DNA of 23,670 nucleotides from positions 1 to 23,670 of the forward strand of contig CALDGX010000119.1 in NCBI GenBank assembly GCA_937941715.1, in the 5' to 3' direction. Each line of letters starts with the position of its first letter. Position 1 is the stretch's first letter. This DNA is from an uncultured Chloracidobacterium sp. GTDB taxonomy: Bacteria; Acidobacteriota; Blastocatellia; Pyrinomonadales; Pyrinomonadaceae. The notes under the pieces are model-generated. The model ran no database searches, had not been told where the DNA came from, and saw nothing but the letters and a program-made list of their open reading frames with translations. The position numbers and the translations under genes are program-made. Of this stretch, positions 1 to 7,302 are shown piece after piece.

Positions 1-55
1 CCGCGAGGGCGGCCGCACGGTCGGTGCCGGAACCGTTTCGGAGATCGTGGAATAA
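1..55 (+). CDS. tuf: Elongation factor Tu, C-terminal fragment (partial, 5' end outside window)
   Basis: Reading from base 2 gives REGGRTVGAGTVSEIVE and then TAA at 53-55. This is the conserved C-terminal strand of EF-Tu domain 3, where the family typically reads REGGRTVGAGVV followed by a short acidic end. EF-Tu is the cytoplasmic GTPase that delivers aminoacyl-tRNA to the ribosomal A site. Only the last 17 residues are visible, so nothing can be said about its GTPase domain. A tuf gene immediately before rpsJ is the usual str-to-S10 operon junction in bacteria, and this supports the call despite the short fragment. Confidence 0.9.
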   Translation, partial: REGGRTVGAGTVSEIVE

Positions 56-64
56 CATTCAGTA

Positions 65-109
65 AGCGGTAGAGGGCGGGCAGATAAATTGCTTCCCGCC
101 GCTGCCGCT
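65..109 (+). promoter_or_regulatory. Two-tier stem-loop in the tuf-rpsJ spacer
   Basis: GGCGGG (75-80) pairs with CCCGCC (95-100) around a 14-nt loop. AGCGG (65-69) and CCGCT (105-109) form an outer stem. No T-run follows, so it does not look like an intrinsic terminator. It lies 18 nt before the rpsJ start, where S10-operon leaders carry control structures in some bacteria. A regulatory role is inference. Confidence 0.45.
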
Positions 110-126
110 GACGGATCACGGAAATT

Positions 127-447
127 ATGCTAAACGAAAAGATTCGCATCAAGTTAAAGGCCTACGATCATCGCGTTTTGGATCAGTCCACACAGGAGAT
201 CGTCGATACGGCCAAGAGAACAGGAGCAAGGATCGCAGGTCCGATCCCCCTTCCGACCATTAAGAACAAATGGACGGTTTTGAGGTCGCCCCACGTTGAT
301 AAAAAGTCACGTGAGCAGTTTGAGATCAGGACCCACAAGCGATTGATGGACATCCTTGATCCGACAGCGGAAACGGTCGATGCGTTGATGAAATTGGACC
401 TGCCGGCGGGCGTTGATGTCGAGATCAAGGCGTTTGGCAAAAACTAA
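127..447 (+). CDS. rpsJ: 30S ribosomal protein S10 (uS10)
   Basis: The 106-residue product matches the S10 family in length and sequence. It opens with IRIKLKAYDHRVLDQS, has the conserved GARIAGPIPLPT loop around residues 36-47, and has the RSPHVDKKSREQFE motif in the middle. S10 sits in the 30S head and, in organisms with NusB, also takes part in transcription antitermination. It is the first gene of the S10 operon and follows tuf by 71 nt. A short GGA precedes the ATG by only a few bases, so the Shine-Dalgarno sequence is weak. No alternative start is needed. Confidence 0.97.
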   Translation: MLNEKIRIKLKAYDHRVLDQSTQEIVDTAKRTGARIAGPIPLPTIKNKWTVLRSPHVDKKSREQFEIRTHKRLMDILDPTAETVDALMKLDLPAGVDVEIKAFGKN

Positions 448-524
448 GAGTTTGGTTCATTTAACATTGAGTCATTCGCAGATGTAAGACGCGGCTCGAT
501 GGAAGAATGGATAGATGGATCATT

Positions 525-1163
525 ATGATAAGCGGAATCATTGGTAGAAAAATGGGAATGACGCAGCTCTTCGCTGAGGATGGCACCGTAACTCCGGTAA
601 CGGTCATCAAAGCCGGGCCTTGTGTCGTCGTCCAAACTAAAAGTGCTGCGGGCCGGGACGGTTACAATGCCGTTCAGTTGGGCCTCGTCGAAGACAAGCC
701 GGTCCGTCTGAAAAATGTGACCAAGCCGCTTCGCGGCCACTTTGAAAAGACGGGTGGCGGACTGCCCCCGACGCGTGTGCTGAAGGAGATCCGCTTGACC
801 GGTGAACCCGAAGCGGCGATCGGTGATCAGATCAAAGTTGACGTCTTTGCCGACGGCGACGCGGTGGAAGTGGTCGGAAAGTCGAAAGGGCGTGGTTTTG
901 CCGGGACGATCAAACGTCATAAGTTTGCTCGCGGCCCTGAGTCGCACGGTTCGATGAACGTTCGTGAGCCCGGATCGATCGGCCAGTCAGCATACCCCTC
1001 GCGTGTTATCAAAGGTACACGCTCGTCGGGCCACATGGGCGACGCCCGCGTGACGGTGAAAGGGTTGACGGTCGCAAAAGTTGATATCGAGAACAACCTT
1101 CTGATGGTTCGCGGAGCAGTTCCGGGACCGAACGGCGGATTGGTCATTGTAAAGAAGAGCTAG
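525..1163 (+). CDS. rplC: 50S ribosomal protein L3 (uL3)
   Basis: The product of about 212 residues begins MISGIIGRKMGMTQLF, the canonical L3 start. It contains GKSKGRGFAGTIKRHKF and the GSIGQSAYPSRVIKG loop, which reaches toward the peptidyl-transferase centre, and it ends in the usual GPNGGLVIVKKS. An in-frame ATG at 507 would add six residues with no family counterpart, so 525 is preferred; neither start has a strong Shine-Dalgarno sequence. L3 is an early-assembly 23S rRNA binder. The length fits the bacterial family (about 209 residues). The gene is second in the S10 operon. Confidence 0.96.
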   Translation: MISGIIGRKMGMTQLFAEDGTVTPVTVIKAGPCVVVQTKSAAGRDGYNAVQLGLVEDKPVRLKNVTKPLRGHFEKTGGGLPPTRVLKEIRLTGEPEAAIGDQIKVDVFADGDAVEVVGKSKGRGFAGTIKRHKFARGPESHGSMNVREPGSIGQSAYPSRVIKGTRSSGHMGDARVTVKGLTVAKVDIENNLLMVRGAVPGPNGGLVIVKKS

Positions 1164-1183
1164 GGACGTTTATTCGTTTGGTG

Positions 1184-1251
1184 ATCGGTTCAAAGCACTG
1201 GATGCGGGTGAACCGATGAGCTAATGAACACATCATCGGCCGAATGCCGAT
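1184..1251 (+). promoter_or_regulatory. Two consecutive hairpins in the rplC-rplD spacer
   Basis: ATCGGTTCA (1184-1192) pairs perfectly with TGAACCGAT (1209-1217) around a 16-nt loop. ATCGGC (1235-1240) pairs perfectly with GCCGAT (1246-1251) around a 5-nt loop. The second hairpin ends 6 nt before the rplD Shine-Dalgarno sequence GGAG (1258-1261). L4 autoregulates the S10 operon in E. coli through its leader RNA; a comparable role here is only inference. Confidence 0.5.
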
Positions 1252-1267
1252 AGTAATGGAGAAAGTT

Positions 1268-2083
1268 ATGCCTACCGTAAAGGTTCGCAATTTGAAGAAT
1301 AAAGAGGTCGGTGAAGTAAAGCTTTCGGACGCCGTATTCGGTGTCGAGTTAAACGAAGCTTTGATCCACTCGGCTGTGATGAATTATCAGGCCAACGGCC
1401 GACAGGGGACGTCCGCTACCAAAACGCGCGGAAACGTTTCCGGCTCGGGCCGTAAGCTCTGGAAGCAAAAGGGAACCGGTCGTGCACGTATCGCATCGCT
1501 GCGTTCGCCGTTGTGGAAAGGCGGCGGTAACGTCCATGGCCCGCAGCCCCGTGACTGGTCATACCAGATGCCGAAGAAGATGCGGCGCGGTGCTCTGCGA
1601 TCGGCTCTCTCGGAAAGGCTTCGCGAAGGCAACCTGATCGTCATCGACGAATTCGGTTTCGCCAACCCGAAGACCGCCGAATTCCTCGGAGTGATGGACA
1701 AGCTCGGACTGATCGAGAACAAGAAAAGGGCCAAGACCCTGATCATTGATTCGCTGGATAACGAGAATCTTATCCTGTCGTCGCGAAACGTCCAGAAGAC
1801 CAAGGTCACCAACAGCTTTGGCCTGAACATCTACGACATCATTTATCACGAAAAGCTTTTGATCTCGAAGGCTGCCGTCGAGGAACTGAGCTCGCTGCTC
1901 GATCCGAAACGTGAGTCCGGCAAGGCCGCTGAATCAGCAGTCGAAGCCGTTGTCGAAGAGAAGCCGAAGGCGAAAAAAGAGGCGAAGCCGAAGGCTGAAA
2001 AGGCCCCTAAGGCTGAGGCAACTCCGGCCGTCGAGGAAGCACCTGCGGTAGAGACAGCAGAGGAGGCGACTGAAAATGAGTAA
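1268..2083 (+). CDS. rplD: 50S ribosomal protein L4 (uL4) with a long Ala/Glu/Lys-rich C-terminal tail
   Basis: The start at 1268 is chosen because GGAG lies 6 nt upstream and the protein then begins MPTVKVRNLKNKEVG; an ATG at 1244 would add eight unmatched residues. The core of about 215 residues is ordinary L4: it has the exit-tunnel loop with TRGNVSGSGRKLWKQKGTGR and RDWSYQMPKKMRR, followed by the globular domain. From about residue 216 (base 1913) a tail of roughly 56 residues rich in Ala, Glu, Lys and Pro has no counterpart in the usual protein of about 205 residues. L4 binds 23S rRNA and lines the exit tunnel. The stop overlaps the rplW start, implying translational coupling. Confidence 0.96.
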   Translation: MPTVKVRNLKNKEVGEVKLSDAVFGVELNEALIHSAVMNYQANGRQGTSATKTRGNVSGSGRKLWKQKGTGRARIASLRSPLWKGGGNVHGPQPRDWSYQMPKKMRRGALRSALSERLREGNLIVIDEFGFANPKTAEFLGVMDKLGLIENKKRAKTLIIDSLDNENLILSSRNVQKTKVTNSFGLNIYDIIYHEKLLISKAAVEELSSLLDPKRESGKAAESAVEAVVEEKPKAKKEAKPKAEKAPKAEATPAVEEAPAVETAEEATENE

Positions 2084-2405
2084 TTTAGGAGTTTGGGACA
2101 TATTGAAGTCGCCGGTCATCACGGAAAAGAGCGTCATCCTCAAGGAAGACTCGACGGACGAGAGCGGCGAACGCAACCAGGGACAGGTACTTACCTTCCG
2201 GGTTAACAAAAAGGCCAACAAGACCGCCATTAAGGCTGCGGTCGAAGAGATCTTCAACGTCAAGGTCGCTGCGGTTCGAACCGTTCAGTATGACGGCAAG
2301 GTCAAGAAGCGCGGCCGCATCGAAGGCCGTCGGGCAGGATTTAAGAAAGCCTACGTAACGCTCAGAAAGGGCGAACCGATGGTTGATTACGCAGAAGCGA
2401 TATAA
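2076..2405 (+). CDS. rplW: 50S ribosomal protein L23 (uL23)
   Basis: The 109-residue product carries the L23 signatures: ILKSPVITEKS near the start, NKKANKTAIKAAVEEIF in the middle, and GRRAGFKKAYVTL near the end. Compared with typical proteins of 95-100 residues it has an extra acidic loop (EDSTDESGERNQGQ) after the first strand. L23 lies at the exit-tunnel rim and docks trigger factor and SRP. The ATG overlaps the rplD stop by 8 nt, and a GGAGG inside the rplD tail provides the ribosome-binding site. This means the L4 tail codons also carry the L23 initiation signal. Confidence 0.96.
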   Translation: MSNLGVWDILKSPVITEKSVILKEDSTDESGERNQGQVLTFRVNKKANKTAIKAAVEEIFNVKVAAVRTVQYDGKVKKRGRIEGRRAGFKKAYVTLRKGEPMVDYAEAI

Positions 2406-2406
2406 C

Positions 2407-2475
2407 GAATGATGAATGCAGAGTGATGATAAGGGAGCAATGCCCCGGCCATCATTCTAAATTCTGAGATCATCA
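2407..2475. repeat. Inverted word-repeat element in the rplW-rplB spacer
   Basis: GAATGATG (2407-2414) is answered by its exact reverse complement CATCATTC (2450-2457). TGATGAT (2424-2430) is answered by ATCATCA (2469-2475). The spacer is thus built from repeated ATGATG-type words followed by their complements. No Shine-Dalgarno sequence is visible between the element and the rplB ATG. Confidence 0.5.
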
Positions 2476-2484
2476 TTTAAGAAT

Positions 2485-3315
2485 ATGGGAATCAAGAGAT
2501 TAAAACCGACATCACCGGCAAGACGTTACCAGACGTACTTGACCCGCGATGAATTGACCCCGAACGCAGTACCCGAAAAATCACTGCTCGAGGCAAAAAA
2601 GAGAATTTCAGGACGCAATAGCGACGGCCGCATCACGATCCGCCGCCGCGGCGGAGGCCACAAGCGTTTTTACCGCATCATCGACTTCAAGCGTGACAAG
2701 GCCGGTATTCCCGGAAAGGTTGCTCAGCTCGAGTACGATCCGAATCGATCGGCGCACATCGCCCTTATCAACTATCTTGACGGCGAAAAGCGATACATAC
2801 TCGCTCCGGTCGGATTAACCGTTGGAACGACGATCGTCAGCGGCGAGGATGCCGATATCCTGCCGGGAAATGCTTTGCCGATCAAAAACATTCCGCTTGG
2901 CACCTCGGTTCACAACATCGAGCTCAGGCCCGGGAAAGGCGGCCAGATGGTCCGCTCGGCGGGCGGCTTTGCTCAGATCGTTGCTAAAGAAGGCGATTTT
3001 GCTCAGCTCCGTATGCCGTCCGGCGAGGTCCGAAAGGTTCCGGTAGTTTGCATGGCGACTGTCGGCCAGGTTGGGAATACCGAGCATGAGAATGTCTCTC
3101 TCGGTAAAGCCGGCCGCTCACGCTGGATGGGCAAGCGTCCGAAGGTTCGCGGTGTCGCTATGAACCCGGTCGATCACCCGCACGGCGGCGGCGAGGGTAA
3201 AACGTCAGGCGGACGTAACCCGGTAACCCCTTGGGGACAGCCGACCCGCGGATACAAGACGCGTCGCAACAAACGCACGACCAACATGATCGTGAAAGAC
3301 AGGAGAAGGAAATAG
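2485..3315 (+). CDS. rplB: 50S ribosomal protein L2 (uL2)
   Basis: The 276-residue product is the normal length for L2. It contains KRISGRNSDGRITIRRRGGGHK (residues about 39-60, given here as a landmark in shortened form: GRNSDGRITIRRRGGGHK), the RNA-binding SH3-like domain, and the C-terminal NPVDHPHGGGEGKTSGG motif with the conserved histidine needed near the peptidyl-transferase centre. L2 is a primary 23S rRNA binder required for subunit joining. The gene keeps its usual place between rplW and rpsS. The start has no Shine-Dalgarno sequence: the leader reads TTTAAGAAT directly before the ATG. Confidence 0.97.
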   Translation: MGIKRLKPTSPARRYQTYLTRDELTPNAVPEKSLLEAKKRISGRNSDGRITIRRRGGGHKRFYRIIDFKRDKAGIPGKVAQLEYDPNRSAHIALINYLDGEKRYILAPVGLTVGTTIVSGEDADILPGNALPIKNIPLGTSVHNIELRPGKGGQMVRSAGGFAQIVAKEGDFAQLRMPSGEVRKVPVVCMATVGQVGNTEHENVSLGKAGRSRWMGKRPKVRGVAMNPVDHPHGGGEGKTSGGRNPVTPWGQPTRGYKTRRNKRTTNMIVKDRRRK

Positions 3316-3379
3316 CGAATAGCGAATATCAAATGTCGGACACTAGATTCCGCATTCGAAATTCATGATTCGACATTCG
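3316..3379. repeat. CGAAT/ATTCG word-repeat palindrome in the rplB-rpsS spacer
   Basis: CGAAT occurs at 3316-3320 and 3323-3327, and its complement ATTCG occurs at 3354-3358, 3368-3372 and 3375-3379. AATGTCG (3332-3338) pairs perfectly with CGACATT (3371-3377). The element fills nearly the whole spacer and starts right at the rplB stop. The 11 nt after it are AT-rich with no Shine-Dalgarno sequence. Confidence 0.55.
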
Positions 3380-3390
3380 AGATTTGAATT

Positions 3391-3681
3391 ATGCCACGTT
3401 CATTAAAGAAAGGACCGTTTATCGATCTTAGCGTTCAGAAGACGCTCCGCCGCATTCTTGAGGGCGGACCGAAGCCGCCGGCGATCAAGACCTGGTCGCG
3501 ACGCTCGACGATCACGCCGGACATGGTCGGATTGACCTTTGGTGTCCACAACGGCAAACGCCACATCCCGGTCTTTGTTACCGAGAATATGGTCGGCCAT
3601 AAGTTGGGTGAGTTTTCGCCTACGCGCGTGTTCAAGGGACACCCCGGAACGAAAGCCGAAAAGATGGCGAAGAGGAAATAG
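3391..3681 (+). CDS. rpsS: 30S ribosomal protein S19 (uS19)
   Basis: The 96-residue product begins MPRSLKKGPFIDLSVQK and contains TWSRRSTITPDMVG, HNGKRHIPVFVTENMVGHKLGEF (shortened landmark: HNGKRHIPVFVTENMVG) and FSPTRVFKGH, all diagnostic of S19. S19 sits in the 30S head, near S13 and the A-site tRNA. The length is normal. No Shine-Dalgarno sequence is visible: an AT-rich stretch from the preceding palindrome leads straight into the ATG. The following 68-nt spacer to rplV contains only short GCCGA repeats. Confidence 0.96.
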   Translation: MPRSLKKGPFIDLSVQKTLRRILEGGPKPPAIKTWSRRSTITPDMVGLTFGVHNGKRHIPVFVTENMVGHKLGEFSPTRVFKGHPGTKAEKMAKRK

Positions 3682-3749
3682 CTTGTAAAACGGCCGAAAT
3701 TGCGGCTTAACTGCCGATCTCTGCCGACATCGAGCAGCTAACAAAGAAT

Positions 3750-4421
3750 ATGGAAGCGATAGCAAAATTAAAACACCTGAAAGGCTCGCCGCGTAAGGCA
3801 AGACTCGTGATCGATCTGATCCGGGGGCAGAATGTGTCTCACGCGTTGTCCATCCTGAAATTTACGGACAAAAGAGCGGCTTTGCCGATTGCAAAGTGCC
3901 TGAATTCAGCGATCGCAAATGCGACGTACCTTGCCGAGCAGCAGAACATAGCCATTGATCCCGACGACCTTTGGGTCAATCTTTGCTATGTCGATATGGG
4001 GCCGACAAAGAACCGCCGCCGTATGCGTCCTGCCCCGCAGGGACGTGCGTACCGCGAACAGCGTCACTATTGCCACATCACGATCCAGGTGACCAGCGAA
4101 GACAAGCCGAAAACGGAAAAGCAGTTGCTCGCCGAAGCCTCGAAGAAGGTTAAGCCGCTGGGCAAAAAACTGGCCGCTAAGGCTGCCGGAGTTGAGCCGA
4201 AGAAAGCAAAAGCTGAGAAGCCTGCTGCCGAACCGGTCGTTGAAGAAGTTGTCGAGGCTACGCCGGTGGTAGATTCCGTTGAGGAAACGGTTGTCGAAAC
4301 GGCCGCCGAGACGGTAGAAGCGGTGGAAGCGACCGAAGCGGATGCTGCGGTTGAATCGGTCGATGTAGATGCAGCTGAAACTCCGGCTGAAGAAAGCGAG
4401 GACGCTGAAAAGAAAGATTAA
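3750..4421 (+). CDS. rplV: 50S ribosomal protein L22 (uL22) with a C-terminal extension of about 106 residues
   Basis: Residues 1-117 are ordinary L22: KGSPRKARLVIDLIRG at the start, the family core in the middle, and the tunnel hairpin GPTKNRRRMRPAPQGRAYR (about residues 84-102) ending in HITIQV. From about residue 118 (base 4101) the protein continues for roughly 106 residues. A Lys/Ala segment comes first, then a strongly acidic Val/Glu/Ala segment, nearly doubling the usual size (about 110-120 residues). L22 lines the exit tunnel and is exposed near its mouth. The coding frame is clean up to rpsC, which follows after 9 nt, so the tail is not a frameshift artefact. Its function is unknown. 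Confidence 0.96.
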   Translation: MEAIAKLKHLKGSPRKARLVIDLIRGQNVSHALSILKFTDKRAALPIAKCLNSAIANATYLAEQQNIAIDPDDLWVNLCYVDMGPTKNRRRMRPAPQGRAYREQRHYCHITIQVTSEDKPKTEKQLLAEASKKVKPLGKKLAAKAAGVEPKKAKAEKPAAEPVVEEVVEATPVVDSVEETVVETAAETVEAVEATEADAAVESVDVDAAETPAEESEDAEKKD

Positions 4422-4430
4422 GGTTTTTTT

Positions 4431-5168
4431 ATGGGACAGAAAGTTCATCCATACGGCTTCAGGGTCGGTTACAACAAAGATTGGCACTCGCACTGGTTCG
4501 CTAAAGGTGAGTTCGCCGAGTTTCTGGCAGAGGATCTCAAGCTCAAGCGAGATCTGAAAAAGCGCTTCGGCGGCGGCGGAGTCTCGCACATTGACATCGA
4601 GCGTGCGGCGGCCCGTTTGAAGATAATCATCTACACGTCGCGTCCCGGCATCATCATCGGCCGCAAAGGTGCCGAGATCGAGAGCCTTCGCGAAGAGCTG
4701 TCGAGAAAGACCGGCCGCGAGGTCCTGGTTTCGATCCAGGAGATCCGCCACCCGGAACTCAATGCTCAGCTGCAGGCTGAAAAGATCACCCAGCAGCTGG
4801 AAAAGCGTATCGCTTTCCGCCGTGCGATGAAAAAGACGATGGAGGAGTCGCAGCGTTTCGGAGCCCAGGGCATCAAGGTCATGATCGCCGGACGCCTGAA
4901 CGGTGCTGAGATCGCCCGTACCGAATGGTCCTTGCAGGGCCGGTTGCCGCTGCACACGCTGCGTGCCGATATCGATTACGGCTTTGCCGAGGCACTTACG
5001 ACATTCGGTATCATCGGCGTCAAAGTTTGGATATATCGCGGTGAGATCCTCGACCCGAACGCATCGATGGCCCGCGGCACTACCACGGACCCGATGAACG
5101 AGGTCAAGGTGGAACGCGGAGCCGGTCGCGGCGACCGCCGACCGCGACGCGACGATCGCAACAGATAA
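4431..5168 (+). CDS. rpsC: 30S ribosomal protein S3 (uS3)
   Basis: The 245-residue product begins MGQKVHPYGFRVGYNKDWHS, the family hallmark. It contains the KH-domain GxxG-type motif in RPGIIIGRKGAEIE (about residues 66-79), and has the C-terminal domain with GRLNGAEIARTEW and WIYRGEI. It ends in a short Arg/Asp-rich tail. S3 forms part of the mRNA entry channel of the 30S subunit. Only 9 nt separate it from rplV; AAGG followed by a run of six T residues precedes the ATG. Length and position are normal. Confidence 0.97.
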   Translation: MGQKVHPYGFRVGYNKDWHSHWFAKGEFAEFLAEDLKLKRDLKKRFGGGGVSHIDIERAAARLKIIIYTSRPGIIIGRKGAEIESLREELSRKTGREVLVSIQEIRHPELNAQLQAEKITQQLEKRIAFRRAMKKTMEESQRFGAQGIKVMIAGRLNGAEIARTEWSLQGRLPLHTLRADIDYGFAEALTTFGIIGVKVWIYRGEILDPNASMARGTTTDPMNEVKVERGAGRGDRRPRRDDRNR

Positions 5169-5183
5169 TAATCGTCCCCGGCT

Positions 5184-5234
5184 GTTTGCCCCCGGTCATT
5201 GGCAAACGCGAGCGTTTAATTGGGGTCAATGACC
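5184..5234 (+). promoter_or_regulatory. Candidate H-type RNA pseudoknot in the rpsC-rplP spacer
   Basis: Stem 1 is GTTTGCC (5184-5190) with GGCAAAC (5201-5207), a perfect 7 bp. The loop of stem 1 contains GGTCATT (5194-5200), which pairs perfectly with AATGACC (5228-5234), a second 7-bp stem. The two stems share no bases and abut at 5200/5201, the geometry of a classical H-type pseudoknot (3-nt first loop, about 20-nt last loop). The spacer is 97 nt and the rplP Shine-Dalgarno sequence lies 18 nt downstream. Function is inferred. Confidence 0.45.
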
Positions 5235-5265
5235 ACGTACTGAGAACGAAAGAGGTTTATTAGCT

Positions 5266-5694
<429 letters not shown>

Positions 5695-5698
5695 AACA

Positions 5699-5908
5699 AT
5701 GAAACGAAAGGAACAAATGGAACAGCTGTCGGAAATGACCGCTGAAGAATTGAAAGACCAGGCTGATGCGTTGAAAGAATCGCTCTTTCGCTTGAAGTTT
5801 CGCAAAACGCTCGGAGTAGGTGAGACCGTTAAGGACATCCGCCGCGAAAAGAAGACATTGGCTCGTGTTTACACGCTGCTTAATAAAAAGGACGCCGAGG
5901 CCAAATAG
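5699..5908 (+). CDS. rpmC: 50S ribosomal protein L29 (uL29)
   Basis: This small helical protein contains LSEMTAEELKDQADALKESL and LFRLKFRKTLGVGE, and ends in the typical KDIRREKKTLARVYTLLNKK helix. L29 is a two-helix 23S rRNA binder at the exit-tunnel rim next to L23. Two starts are possible: ATG at 5699 (69 residues, GGAGG 14 nt upstream, rather distant) and ATG at 5717 (63 residues, AAAGGA about 5 nt upstream). Both are close to the family length of 60-70 residues. The longer form is reported, with the start uncertain. The gap to rplP is only 4 nt. Confidence 0.93.
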   Translation: MKRKEQMEQLSEMTAEELKDQADALKESLFRLKFRKTLGVGETVKDIRREKKTLARVYTLLNKKDAEAK

Positions 5909-5933
5909 ACCGGCACGGCCCTGAGAAAACAAG

Positions 5934-6449
5934 ATGGCAAAGAAGAAGAACGAAGAAATCGAAGAAACTACGGTAGAGACGGCCGACGCGGCAGTGACCG
6001 AAGAGGCAGTGGTCGAAGCCGCCGCCGAAGAGACTGCAGCCGTGACAGAAGAAGCTGCTCCGGCTGAAGAAGCCGCCGTTGAGGCCGCGGTCGAAGAATC
6101 TGCACCGGCGGTTGAAGCCAAGCCTAAAAAGGCTGCGGCCCCGAAGGCTGCCAAAAAAGAAAAGGCGGCTGCTCCGGTTGAGACCGAAGAGAAGAAGAAG
6201 TCCGGAAAGCGGGCTGAAAAGGTCGGGATCGTTTCTTCGGACAAGATGATGAAGACCGTGACGGTGCGCGTTGACCGTCTCGTCAAGCATCCGATCTATC
6301 GCAAGTACGTCAAACGCCGCAAGAAATTCATGGCTCATGACGAAACGGGAGCAAAAATCGGAGACAAGGTCAGGATCGTCGAGACCCGCCCGCTGTCAGC
6401 GAGAAAGCGCTGGCGCGTGGTCGAGATCATTCAGAAAGCACAGTCGTAA
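5934..6449 (+). CDS. rpsQ: 30S ribosomal protein S17 (uS17) with an N-terminal extension of about 90 residues
   Basis: Residues from about 92 to 171 form a complete S17: AEKVGIVSSDKMMKTVTVRV, HPIYRKYVKRRKKFMAHDE and GDKVRIVETRPLSARKRW are diagnostic. S17 is a primary 16S rRNA binder with an OB fold. Before this core lie about 90 residues that are first acidic and Ala/Val/Glu-rich and then Lys/Ala/Pro-rich; typical S17 is only 80-90 residues in total. No start codon with a convincing Shine-Dalgarno sequence sits at the core boundary, and the extension is open and in frame from 5934. The extension resembles the L4 and L22 tails in composition. Whether it is retained on the ribosome is unknown. 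Confidence 0.94.
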   Translation: MAKKKNEEIEETTVETADAAVTEEAVVEAAAEETAAVTEEAAPAEEAAVEAAVEESAPAVEAKPKKAAAPKAAKKEKAAAPVETEEKKKSGKRAEKVGIVSSDKMMKTVTVRVDRLVKHPIYRKYVKRRKKFMAHDETGAKIGDKVRIVETRPLSARKRWRVVEIIQKAQS

Positions 6450-6450
6450 A

Positions 6451-6467
6451 TAGTTGGAGCCCAACTA
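6451..6467 (+). promoter_or_regulatory. Short perfect hairpin in the rpsQ-rplN spacer
   Basis: TAGTTGG (6451-6457) and CCAACTA (6461-6467) form a perfect 7-bp stem with a 3-nt loop, starting one base after the rpsQ stop. The palindrome CAGTTAACTG follows at 6469-6478. No T-run follows, so a terminator is unlikely. The rplN Shine-Dalgarno sequence (AGAGG) lies just beyond. Confidence 0.4.
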
Positions 6468-6492
6468 ACAGTTAACTGGTAGAGGAAAAGTT

Positions 6493-6861
6493 ATGATTCA
6501 GATGCAGACCTCGTTAGCGGTCGCTGACAATTCGGGAGCAAAGCGTGTTGAGATGATCATGCCGGTCGGCGGATCGACCAGCAAGATCGCACGCCTCGGC
6601 GATACCATCAAGGTGACCGTCAAAGAAGCCGCTCCGGATGGCACCGCTAAGAAAGGGAAAGTTTATAACGCGGTCATTGTTCGAACGCGGAAAGAGGTTC
6701 GCCGAAAGGACGGTACATACATCCGGTTCGACGAGAACGCCGCGGTCCTGATCAAGGACGACGGCTCGCCGATCGGCACCCGCGTATTCGGCCCGGTCGC
6801 GCGCGAACTTCGTGAAAAGAACTTTATGAAGATCGTCAGCCTCGCCCCGGAGGTTATATAA
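6493..6861 (+). CDS. rplN: 50S ribosomal protein L14 (uL14)
   Basis: The 122-residue product is exactly the L14 family length. It starts MIQMQTSLAVADNSGAKRVE, contains GDTIKVTVKEAAPDG and the VIVRTRKEVRRKDGTYIRFD block, and ends with FGPVARELREKNFMKIVSLAPEV in the usual way (landmark FGPVARELREKNFMKI). L14 binds at the 50S interface near bridge B8 and is the docking site for the silencing factor RsfS. An AGAGG Shine-Dalgarno sequence lies about 7 nt upstream. It is the first gene of the spc-type section and is tightly linked to rplX (4-nt gap). Confidence 0.97.
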   Translation: MIQMQTSLAVADNSGAKRVEMIMPVGGSTSKIARLGDTIKVTVKEAAPDGTAKKGKVYNAVIVRTRKEVRRKDGTYIRFDENAAVLIKDDGSPIGTRVFGPVARELREKNFMKIVSLAPEVI

Positions 6862-6865
6862 GAAA

Positions 6866-7288
6866 ATGAAAACGGTTAAGACAGGCACAATACGTAGCAA
6901 GATCAAGCGCGGCGATCAGGTCGTGTTCATTGCCGGCAAAGAGTACAACCGCTACGACAGCGCCGGAAATCGGCAGCCGTATCGCGGCAAGGTACTGGCG
7001 GTCGACGCCCGCAACGCAAAGGTCAAGGTCGAAGGAGCGATGATCGTCAAACGTCATCGCAAACCGGTTCCGCAACTCAACCGCGAAGGCGGCATCGTCG
7101 AACAGGAAGCCTGGGTCAGTATCTCGAACGTTGCGTTGGTCGACCCGGAAACCGGTAAGCCGACGCGTGTGAAGATCGAAGAACGTGACGGAAAAAAGGT
7201 CCGCGTCGCGAAGAGCGGCAAGGTCATTCCGGAATCGGGATCGTACAAACGTGAATCGGCGAAGAAGGTCGAAGACGACGCCGAATAG
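6866..7288 (+). CDS. rplX: 50S ribosomal protein L24 (uL24), longer than usual
   Basis: The 140-residue product contains the L24 core: KIKRGDQVVFIAGKE, GAMIVKRHRKPVPQLN, EAWVSISNVALVDPETGKP and DGKKVRVAKSGKVI. Typical L24 is about 103 residues. The excess comes from an insertion of about 10 residues in the KOW loop (after AGKE, reading YNRYDSAGNRQ), an N-terminal lead of about 10 residues, and a charged C-terminal tail. L24 initiates 50S assembly and its loop projects at the exit-tunnel mouth. The start is 4 nt after the rplN stop; GGAGG within rplN is the likely ribosome-binding site, at a long distance. Confidence 0.95.
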   Translation: MKTVKTGTIRSKIKRGDQVVFIAGKEYNRYDSAGNRQPYRGKVLAVDARNAKVKVEGAMIVKRHRKPVPQLNREGGIVEQEAWVSISNVALVDPETGKPTRVKIEERDGKKVRVAKSGKVIPESGSYKRESAKKVEDDAE

Positions 7289-7302
7289 TATAAACATTCA
7301 TT

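Noticed and set aside
4422..4430. T-run between rplV and rpsC as a terminator
   Set aside because: Six T residues follow no stem, and the genes are 9 nt apart in a conserved operon.
3906..4955. 349-codon minus-strand frame opposite rplV and rpsC
   Set aside because: It lies entirely antisense to two certain ribosomal-protein genes. Its composition mirrors their codon bias, and it has no recognisable motifs.
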